From the NCBI RefSeq assembly GCF_904849725.1, contig NC_058523.1, positions 335,647,948-335,711,947 of the forward strand: DNA of 64,000 bases. Reading direction: 5' to 3'. The notes below the pieces were generated by a model. It did not search any database, had not been told where the DNA came from, and saw nothing but the letters and a program-made list of their open reading frames with translations. This DNA comes from Hordeum vulgare subsp. vulgare (taxonomy: Eukaryota > Streptophyta > Magnoliopsida > Poales > Poaceae). A program made the position numbers and the translations under genes. Within the stretch, counting starts at the first letter, position 1. Every line of letters begins with the position of its first letter. Shown here one piece after another: positions 55,871 through 64,000 of the stretch.

Positions 55871-57019
55871 TTGACTTGAAGTTTCATGCCAATGCTTCCG
55901 CTTTAGTTGAAGGTGATTCACTCCTTCGTCTTTCTCCATACGTCAGAAATTGTAACTCGCCATCTGGCACCGAAAAAATCTTTGAGTCGCCAAACCATTT
56001 CCTGTTGGCATCTTCTTATCCCTCGATCTTCGAGAAAATTAACATAATCCCAACGGATCTTTAGTGCATCATTATCCCAAAATCTCCGGACGTCATCATG
56101 GCGAATCTTTTTATTCCCCAACGGTTCCCGCTCACGGCGCCTTGATTCCAGCGCCCGTCCTGATAAATAGACGGAAGGGACAGGGCTGACGCTGGCCAAC
56201 TACCAGTCTCGTCAGCCCCCCCTCCATTATCGCCGCAAAAGACCTCATCGCTTCCCGAGGGCTCCGCCGCCGGTCGCAACTTCCGCCCCCGTTCGAGAAG
56301 TTTCAGCGCCGCCCGCAAGCCATTGTCGTCGTCAAGCTTCGCACCTCGGACGATCCGTCCGCCGCCATTGTCCATCGCATCATCACCGACCACCTCGTTG
56401 CTCGCCTCGAGCTCCGCCGCCGCCGAAGATCTCTTCGTTCATCGGGACCCCCGCGCTTCTCCAACGATCTCCGTCACCGCCGGTCTTCTTTGATCGAGAG
56501 CATCAGGTTAGGCCTTCGTTCACCTTCTTAGGAGTAGGTTTATTCCTTGCTTGTATTTCCGCCATTGCCGTAGCTTCGAAGCTTTTCGCTCACAGTTATT
56601 CATCTCCCTCGAATCGATTAGTCCGAGCACCGATAGGGTAGCTAGTGCCCTGAATAATTTTAATTATCTGCTGTACTCGCGAATTTTTGAACACAATGTC
56701 TTCTCCAAACGAGGGGTGTCACCTTATAATAAACTGTTCGTGCTCAGTTATATTCATAGGTTTTCACATCTGTTCGGCAGATCCATTCCTGATTTACTGT
56801 TTGCGAAAAAACTATTTGTAGCCTTCATCCCCCCTTAGTGCTTTGGAACGAATAGATTTTACCATCCACAGAAATATAGCCTTTGGGAATAACCCTACTT
56901 CCATAAGTCGCCATAGCAACCCAACCCGGCCTCTTGGTCTGGCGGGTTAACATGAACCGATTCCGATTCATATAGTAGATGTCCAAGACATGTAATATCA
57001 TACATTTACCTACTTGTAG
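55871..57019 (+). promoter_or_regulatory. Probable promoter, 5' UTR exon and first intron of the antisense gene
   Basis: A TATA-like 'GATAAATAGAC' (56162-56172) precedes a GC-rich stretch of about 340 bp rich in 'CCGCCG', like a plant 5' UTR. This ends at CAG|GTTAGG (56506/56507), a donor site. An intron-like AT-rich stretch follows to 'CTACTTGTAG' (acceptor, 57010-57019), directly before ATG 57021. Transcription start not visible. Confidence 0.5.
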
Positions 57020-60000
57020 CATGGGTGCCGTCTTCAAGAGCGATTGGCTTCCTACCAAAGTTGATGACGCTGTCTTAGCTAATTACGTGAAAGCAGGCTG
57101 TTTGGATCCTCAAGATGTCATTGGATGGCGCGCCGGGTTGGGAGAAGATCTCCCTAACCCCAAAGAAGGGGAAATAGTAGTTTTCGTGGAACACTTGGAA
57201 CGGGGTTTTAAGCCGCCCGGATCCAAATTTCTTAGGGACGCTTTGACCTTCATGAACGTCCGACTCCAGGATCTGGGACCCAATTCCATAAGCAACTTGA
57301 GCCAATTCCAAGTCCTTTGCGAAGCTTATCTGCGGATTGAGCCTTCCGTCCCTCTATTCTGGCATTTTTTTTCATCTGAATCGCCAGACGGAATTCCACA
57401 ATGGCTCCAGTTTGGAACTCGGCGGCATCAACGTCCAGCGCCATAGGGATAGTCCGTTCCCTTCACTCATCATGCCTAGCCATCCCAAGGGCTGGGGCGA
57501 ATCTTGGTTTTATTGTCAAGAAACGTCCCCTGCTGGTGAGAATAAGCTTCTGGGCTACAGGCCAACCCGCCTTCCGGTCAACTTCAAGCTCCCCGACAAG
57601 CTCACCGAGGAAGAAGAGTCGGAGTTCATCCCAATATTGTCTGAACTGAGATCCCTGACGAACAATGGTCTTACCGGGGTTGACCTGATCCGCTGCTGGG
57701 TCGAATGGCGGATTCTTCCTCTGAGCCGCCGAGATGGTCTGATGTGTGAATTTGACGACACTCTGGATCATCCCCAATGCTACTTTCACACAACATTAAC
57801 AGAGAAAGACATTGTTGCCATCATCAAAAAGCTGACCGGCGAGCCCGCAGGAAAGTGCGGCCAAACCGGCCTTAAGCCCTTTTGCAAGATTAACCCGGCG
57901 CCCAAGGTAACCAAAGCTGACCCGCCCTTGGTTTTTATCCCTTATGTTTTATTGCCATCATGATTTCATAACATATACCTTTCCAGAAAGGCGATAAGTT
58001 CTGGTCCAGGAGACCTAAAAAGCAAGCCATGAAAACTGCTAAGCCGCCCTCTAAGAAAACCAAGGGCAAAGGTAAATCTGCTGCGGCTGAGCCATCTGAA
58101 GTCGACGAATCTCAAGTCGGCGATGCACTTTCAGAGGTACCAATCCGTCCTCTTTTCACTCGCCACCTATTACTTTTGACCTTTTATTTATATCTCTCAC
58201 TCTTCTTGTAATAGAATGAGGATAACGAAAGCCAAGAAGACTCTGTTGAGGTAATTTCTGTTTCCTCCGATTCATCTCCTTCTCCACCTAAGCCAGCCCG
58301 GCGAATATGTGGGAAAGTCCCCTTCTCACATCCAAATGCCCATTTGGACCCAAATTTCTTACTGAAGAAAACACAGCACGCCTCAAACCGGAAGACACGA
58401 AGTCACTCTCGCGATCTGATGTCTGGCTTACCAGCAACAAACAAAAGAAAGCCAAGCGAGGTACCTTTTTTATGAGTAACCATTATTCGTGCTTCTTTGG
58501 ATCACATTTGTAACCCGCCTTTATTATTGATATATAATTCTTGCAGAATTCTCCTCCCACTTCCGGCGACTCAGTGATGTCAACACTTCCACCGATGATT
58601 CGAGTTCCGGGGTAAGTCTCTTGCCTTGACTTTTGAGAATAACGATCTTTTCAATTCCTTAACATGCTTATTCCCTTTTGTTAGGGCACAAGCCAAGAAA
58701 AGGAAAACCAGTGGAACAATTCCTGATACAACTTCCGAACCTCCAAAGAAATCAACTCCGACTCAAGACGATCCGGGTCATGCTGAGCCGGCAATTCAAG
58801 TGGATCTTCCTGAGTCGCCGAAAGAAACAACGGATGCCTCTAAATCGCCGAACCCATTGATGACAACAGAAGACCCAGATGCTGTAGTCATTACTGGTTC
58901 TGGCTTTTCCAAGCCGGCAGCGACAGTTCTGTCCAAACACGTAGCATCCTCCTCTCAGGCCATTCCCGAGTCTGGGCTCTCCAAGGCGAAGCTTTCCGAC
59001 TATGCAAATCTAGAGTTTAAGGAACTCTGTTCTGGCTTTGCAAGTCGCCTGGAGGCGAGCTATGAGATGGAGAGAAATCTGCTAAAGATGTTAAACAACA
59101 AACATGAGGTAAACTTTGTTATACTTTATACTATTCCCAGTAGCCCCCAAGGGCCGGGTCATCAGTAAAAAGATGAGCCGGGTCTTGAAAATTTAGAAAA
59201 AGCTTCGCGACTAGTAACCCCCAAGGGCCGGGTCATCAATAAAAAAGATGAGCCGGGTCTTGATTTCTGTATAATTTCTCCTGAAAATTTTTACATTAGC
59301 CCCCAAGTGTGAGGGATATTGCTTTGCAATAATTCTGAGACTTGTCTTTATTTTAAACTTTCTATAGGAAAACCTTGCTCAGACCGAACTGGCGCTGGGC
59401 CATTTAAGGAAAAACTTAGCTGAACAACAAGACGCCCGAACTCAATCGGAAGATAAGTATAAATTGGCTCTGGTCGAACTGGAAAAACTCAAAGCCGAGT
59501 TAGAAAAACTCAAGCTGACCAAAACGCCGCTTTGAAGAGAGCAGAGAAAGCTGAAGCGAAGCTGGCGACTGTTCAACAGGAGTTATCCGGCTTAAAACAT
59601 CATATCTCTAACATGACGCAAGCCATCTTTGGTAAGTCTTACCTAAATCTCCAACCTTATCCCCTCCCTTTGGCCAAATTTCTGATGTTAAGTCACTAAT
59701 TATCAAATTCCAGGTCCAAGAGTCGCCAACCTGCAAGAAGACTGTGTGTTGATGCTGAAGGCGATTTATACGCTGACAGAGCAACTGTACACAGGCAGTG
59801 TGTTGACCGTCAAAGCTATAATGGGTGCCAAAGAGCCTATTACTTCCATCAAGAAGGTACTTGGATGTCTGTCCACGCTTCCTCCCCAGATTGGCGAGTT
59901 AACTCGGTCAGCCGCCTGGAAAGGTGTCCTCACTGCCCTGAGTCGCTGCTTAGCGTATGCCCCGGAGATCAATTTGGAAGAAGTAGCCGCTGACTTCCGT

Positions 60001-60333
60001 CAGCTTAAAGATGATGGATCGAAGTTCGTTGAAGAGGATTACCAGAAAGTTGTCAAGGATTCTTGGTTGGCTGCAACTCGACTCGCCGCAAGTCTTGATT
60101 TAACGAAGTATCAGGCGGTTTATGACAGTAAGAATAAGAAAGTCAGCCCGCCAATCTTTGTGGTGACCAACCTAATTCCTCGGCGACCCAAGAATCCTTT
60201 TGACTGGGAAGCAGACTTGGCATCAATTTTGACCGACGAAGACGACTTTGCTGCTCTGGCCAGGTGCAATTGGGTCTTGGGCGATTTACAAATCGAAGTT
60301 GGTCAGAGCTCACGCCAGGATTTAGCGAAGTAG
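57020..60333 (+). CDS. Antisense multi-exon gene of the Tat-like element (putative gypsy-type transposon protein)
   Basis: Inferred exons: 57020-57906, 57987-58136, 58215-58460, 58547-58611, 58685-59108, 59368-59631 and 59714-60333, all with GT-AG introns and matching phases; with the non-coding exon upstream that makes eight. About 884 codons from ATG 57021 to TAG 60331. The N-terminal part (to about residue 230) looks like the plant 'putative gypsy type transposon' domain ('LPNPKEGEIVVFVEHLERGF', 'WVEWRILPLSRRDGLMCEF'). A charged Lys/Ser/Pro-rich middle, a coiled coil ('EKLKAELEKLK', exon 7) and a helical C-terminus follow. Two one-base lesions break it: 8 T instead of 7 at about 57362-57369, and a missing base near 59511. 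It runs opposite to the element and convergent with pol. Role unknown; antisense regulation or a capsid-like protein are guesses. Confidence 0.75.
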
Positions 60334-60625
60334 ACTTTCCTGAATTTGGCCCGCGAGCCATGTAATAGTCAGTACTATTTTTTGATGATATCTTCTCCAA
60401 GAAAAACCCTAATATCGCTTTTTGAGGCGATTTGAAATATTTGGTCCGCCTTTATAAGAATCTTCTATAATGCTTAATCCGCCAAGGATGAAACAAATCT
60501 TAGCACCCTGCTGTCTTAAACTTTGAACACATCATCTGTGAAAAACAAATGAACTACGAATAGTTTCAACAAAAATGCAGAAAGGGTAAAAACCTTCAAG
60601 ATTAAATCATAATAAGAGTAATTTC
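60334..60625. other. Region between antisense gene and tandem array
   Basis: AT-rich, with no coding frame; probably the 3' UTR and terminator of the antisense gene. 'AATAAG' near 60610 is a weak polyadenylation-like motif. Confidence 0.4.
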
Positions 60626-61359
60626 GTCGGCTCATACGGTCGCGACAGGGGGAGGCGAGTCAGAAAGCTCGTGCACCCACCCTAAATGCAGGTTTCGTTG
60701 GCTCATACGGTCGCGACAAGGGGAGGCGAGTCAGAAAGCTCATGCACCCACCCTAAATGCAGGTTTCGTCGGCTCATACGGTCGCGACAGGGGAAGGCGA
60801 GTCAGAAAGCTCGTGCACCCACCCTAAATGCAGGTTTCGTCGGCTCATAAGGTCGCGACAGGGGGAGGCGAGTCAGAAAGCTCGTGCACCCATCCTAAAT
60901 GCAGGTTTCGTCGGCTCATAAGGTCGCGACAGGGGGAGGCGAGTCAGAAAGCTCGTGCACCCACCCTAAATGCAGGTTTCGTCGGCTCATAAGGTCACGA
61001 CAGGGGGAGGCGAGTCAGAAAGCTCGTGCACCCACCCTAAATGCAGGTTTCGTCGGCTCATAAGGTCGCGACAGGGGGAGGCGAGTCAGAAAGCTCGTGC
61101 ACCCACCCTAAATGCAGGTTTCGTCGGCTCATACGGTCGCGACAGGGGGAGGCGAGTCAGAAAGCTCGTGCACCCACCCTAAATGCAGGTTTCGTCGGCT
61201 CATACGGTCGCGACAGGGGGAGGCGAGTCAGAAAGCTCGTGCACCCACCCTAAATGCAGGTTTCGTCGGCTCATAAGGTCGCGACAGGGGGAGGCGAGTC
61301 AGAAAGCTCGTACACCCACCCTAAATGCATGTTCTGTGGGCTCATAAGGTCGCCACAGG
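60626..61359. repeat. 71-bp tandem repeat, ten units plus a partial
   Basis: Units start every 71 bp from 60626 (60697, 60768 and so on to 61265), with a 24-bp remnant at 61336. Each reads GTCGGCTCATACGGTCGCGA and onward, ending CCACCCTAAATGCAGGTTTC. Copies differ at one to three positions, mainly C/A in 'TCATA(C/A)GGTC'. ORFs inside are repeat artefacts. Confidence 0.97.
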
Positions 61360-61463
61360 ATGACACAAATTGCATTTTTTAATGAAGAAGACCCCAAGTT
61401 GGAGAGTATTTTATTACTTCACAATGGAACTGAAAAACTTACAAAGCGTGGAGCTTTAAGAGC

Positions 61464-62822
61464 TCAAGTGTAGTAAGGCCGCAAATGAGCAATATTCCAG
61501 GGGCGAGTTGACTCAGCCTCTGTAGTCGGTCGGTTAGGCCGAAGATCCGTCAAATAGTAAGAGCCATTGCGGAGGTTCTTGCTGACAACGAACGGCCCTT
61601 CCCAAGGGGGTGATAGCTTGTGCATGCCTGCCCGATCTTGTATCAGACGAAGTACCAAATCGCCCTCCTGAAAAGTCCGACTCTTAACCCAGCGACTATG
61701 ATAACGCCGCAGATCTTGCTGATAGATAGCCGAACGAGCCACAGCGAGGTCACGCGCCTCTTCCAAGGCATCCAAGGAATCCTGACGCGCCAACTCATTA
61801 TCTTGCTCCACATATGCGGCGACTCTAAGAGAATCATGTCTTATGTCAGTAGGAAGGACAGCTTCTGCTCCATAGACAAAAAAGGAAGGAGTGAACCCCG
61901 TGGATCGATTCGGGGTGGTCCGGATGCTCCACAATACCAAAGGTAATTCTTCAACCCAACACCCTGGAGTCCTTTCCAGGGGAACCATGAGCCGAGGTTT
62001 AATCCCTCGCAAGACTCCTTGATTCGCCCGCTCTGCTTGCCCATTGGACTGTGGGTGAGCAACTGCAGAAACATCAAGCCGGATATGTTCTCGACGACAA
62101 AAATCCAGCATCGCTCCGTGGGACAAGTTAGTACCATTGTCCTTGATAATACTGTGCGGATATCCAAAACGGAAAATCAGCTTTTTCAGAAATTTGACCA
62201 CGGTCTCCGCATCACAAGCTCCAACAGGTTCCGCCTCAACCTATTTAGTGAACTTATCAACTGCCACCAATAAGTGAGTTTTCTTGTTAGAGGACATTTT
62301 AAAGGGACCGACCATGTCCAGCCCCCAGACCGCGAAAGGCCAAGTAATGGGAATCATCCTCAATTCTTGAGCCGGCACATGAGCCTGTCTCCCATATCGT
62401 TGGCACCCCTCGCACCGCCGTACTATGTCTTCTGCATCTGCATGAGCCGTCAACCAAAAGAAACCATGTCGAAAAGCCTTTGATACCAAAGAACGTGACC
62501 CGGCGTGATGCCCGCAGTCTCCAGAATGAATGTCATTTAGGATTACGCATCCTTCCTCGGAGGAAACACACCGCTGAAAGACCCCAGAAGCACTTCGTTT
62601 ATATAAGTCGCCATTAATGATGACCATGGATTTGCTACGTCGAACGATCTGGCGAGCCAAAACTTCGTCGGTGGGTAACTCGCCGCGAGTGAGATAAGCC
62701 AGATAAGGAAGAGCCCAATCCGGAGTGACATGGAGAGCCGCCACAAGCTGAGACTCGGGATCCGGTATCGCCAATTCCTCCTCCGTGGGTATAGTCACAG
62801 CCGGTTTATGCAAGATATCCAA
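61464..62822 (-). pseudogene. Integrase of the Tat-like element (one stop)
   Basis: From 62822 downward: linker, HHCC zinc-binding segment ('HSGDCGHHAG', 'CEGCQRYG'), catalytic 'GLDMVGPFK' (Asp), 'IIKDNGTNLS' (Asp) and 'HPQSNGQAERAN' (Glu), then the C-terminal domain 'PPWEGPFVVSKNLRNGSYYL'. All three catalytic residues are present. A single TAG at about 62240-62242, after 'VAVDKFTK', where related proteins have Trp, splits the frame. Ends at TAG 61464-61466, about 100 bp from the tandem array. Confidence 0.92.
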
Positions 62823-63398
62823 AAAAAATTAGGGGGGACCGGTTTTCTCTGTGAGCCGAGTCGCGAGAGGGCATCAGCTGCTTCGTTGAGTCGCCGATCA
62901 ACATGATCCACCTGGTACCCATGAAAATAGCCCGCCACATCAGATACAACTCGCGTGTAAGCCGCCATCATAGGATCCCGAGAGTCCCAGGTACCCGAAA
63001 CCTGTTGCGCCACCAAATCTGAATCCCCAAAGCATCTGACTCGGGTTAGGTTCATCGCTTCTGCCAGTCGCAAACCGTGAAGCAGAGCTTCATATTCCGC
63101 CGCATTATTTGTGCAGGGAAACATGAGCCGGAGAACATAGCAGAACTTATCTCCTTGAGGGGATATCAACACCACACCAGCCCCCGAGCCCTCCAACTGC
63201 CTGGATCCATCAAAGTAAATAGTCCAATAGGTAAGGTCAGGCCGATCTTCCGGAGCCTGAAGTTCCGTCCAATCGTTAACGAAATCAACTAGTGCCTAGG
63301 ACTTGATGGCTGTGCGGGGGGTATATTGTATGTGATGAGACCCAAGGTCTATTGCCCATTTGGCTATTCGCCCTGTTGCCTCCCGATTTTGGATGATG
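62823..63398 (-). pseudogene. RNase H region of the Tat-like element
   Basis: The segment 62795-63196 has 'GSGAGVVLISPQGDKFCYVL', 'NNAAEYEALLHGLRLA', 'FGDSDLVAQQVSG' and 'HVDRRLNEAADALSRLG', an RNase H with the Asp/Glu/Asp pattern. It closely resembles the archaeal-type RNase H typical of Tat elements. A TAG at 63297-63299 precedes it, and an 8-A run (+ strand 62821-62828) shifts the frame before the integrase. Confidence 0.88.
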
Positions 63399-64000
63399 TC
63401 ACCGAGGGGGGGCGGAACTGACCACAGTGATCGGGTGCTCCTGGAAATAATGTTTAAGCTTTTGACTCGCCATGAACACCCCATAGACAAGTTTCTGCCA
63501 ATGCGGGTATCGCTGTTTGGAAAGAGTTAACACCTCAGTGATAAAGTATACCGGACGTAGCACCGGGTATTCGTTTCCTTCCTCCTTTCTTTCGACGACC
63601 ACAGCCACGCTGACCGCCTTGGAATTTGCCGCGATATACAGGAGCATAGGCTCCTTTTCGGCTGGGGCTGCCAGGACCGGCGGGTTAACCAATTGATGCT
63701 TCAAGGCCTGAAGCGCCTCGTCTACCTCCTCTGTCCATACGAATCGGTCGGATTTTCTCAATAATTGATAAAGAGGAATCGCATTTTCCCTAAGGCGGCT
63801 CACGAAACGACTTAGAGCCGCAATGCGGCCCGCCTGTCGCTGAACTTGATTAACATTCGTCGGCTTCCCGAGAGAGGTAACCGCTTCAATTTTGTCCGGG
63901 TTAGCCTCGATGCCGCGCTCTGATACCAAGAAACCCAGTAGTTTTCCTGCAGGTACACCAAAAACGCACTTGGTAGGATTTAGCTTCATCTGATATACCC
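63399..64000 (-). pseudogene. Reverse transcriptase C-terminal part (cut by window end)
   Basis: It begins inside the RT after the catalytic box, which is outside the window: 'KLNPTKCVFGVPAGKLLGFL', 'SERGIEANPDKIEAV', 'RIAALSRFVSRL', then the first RNase H-like segment ('AVVVERKEEGNEYPVLRPVY', 'HPITVVSSAP'). A run of seven G on + (63404-63410), where six would keep the frame, shifts it near 63405. Confidence 0.88.

Larger units (their letters stand above)
55374..64000 (-). mobile_element. Tat-like Ty3/gypsy retrotransposon with antisense gene (5' part outside window)
   Basis: On the - strand: RT (from the window end), RNase H, integrase, a 71-bp tandem array, a region carrying a + strand multi-exon gene, polypurine tract and a 485-bp 3' LTR. 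The RNase H has 'NNAAEYEALLHGLRLA', like the extra archaeal-type RNase H of the Tat lineage (Grande, Retrosat, Ogre), which also often has additional antisense ORFs and tandem repeats 3' of pol. It inserted into the LTR ending at 55373; the left flank is CCCTC. Confidence 0.88.

Noticed and set aside
56825..57058. 77-codon - strand ORF inside the first intron of the antisense gene
   Set aside because: No recognised domain; it overlaps the exon 2 start on the other strand and is probably chance.
60626..61359. Regular repeats that might suggest a CRISPR-like array
   Set aside because: Units are head-to-tail 71-mers without unique spacers, in a plant retrotransposon.

Overview
This is a plant nuclear window, most likely from a Triticeae grass (wheat, barley, rye or Aegilops). 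The evidence is a young copia element with Angela/BARE/WIS-type LTRs, several Athila-, Tekay- and Tat-like Ty3/gypsy elements nested in one another, a CACTA transposon with 'TTTGCCGTCTGCC' subterminal repeats, a Stowaway MITE and a grass-type F-class cyclin. About 90% of the window is transposable element (TE). I see one host gene that looks intact.

Layout, left to right. (1) 1-19554: a Tekay-like chromovirus gypsy element on the + strand. Its 5' LTR is cut by the window edge, and its 3' LTR is very long (3.8 kb). It carries a complete Angela-type copia element (1765-10716) inside an ORF upstream of gag. (2) 19555-19797: an inverted LTR fragment of a related family, into which the gypsy element inserted. 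(3) 19798-24479: a gene island. It holds a possible hAT-like element, the intact single-exon F-type cyclin (21097-22236) with an E2F-like site and a TATA box, and a directly repeated segment whose second copy carries a Stowaway MITE with a visible empty site in the first copy. (4) 24480-28803: the degraded 3' end of a LINE, then a decayed MuDR/MULE transposase gene. (5) 28804-29949: a fragment of an Angela-like LTR.

(6) 29950-39121: a decayed Athila-type gypsy element on the - strand, inserted into that LTR. (7) 39122-54351: an LTR and mostly non-coding interior of another retrotransposon, split by a complete CACTA element (41980-53671, TSD ATT/ATT). The CACTA holds a TNP2 pseudogene, a second transposon gene, a 216-bp palindrome and an array of about 390-bp repeats. 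(8) 54294-55373: a tRNA-Asp-type primer binding site and a different LTR. (9) 55374-64000: a Tat-like gypsy element on the - strand, cut by the window end. Between its pol and 3' LTR it carries a multi-exon gene on the opposite (+) strand (57020-60333) and ten 71-bp tandem repeats.

The most interesting system is the last one: a retrotransposon with an antisense, intron-containing passenger gene whose eight exons keep phase throughout, separated from the convergent pol by a satellite-like array. Extra antisense ORFs are known in Tat-lineage elements, so the novelty lies in the detail rather than in the principle. All family names come from motif recognition by eye; no database search was possible.
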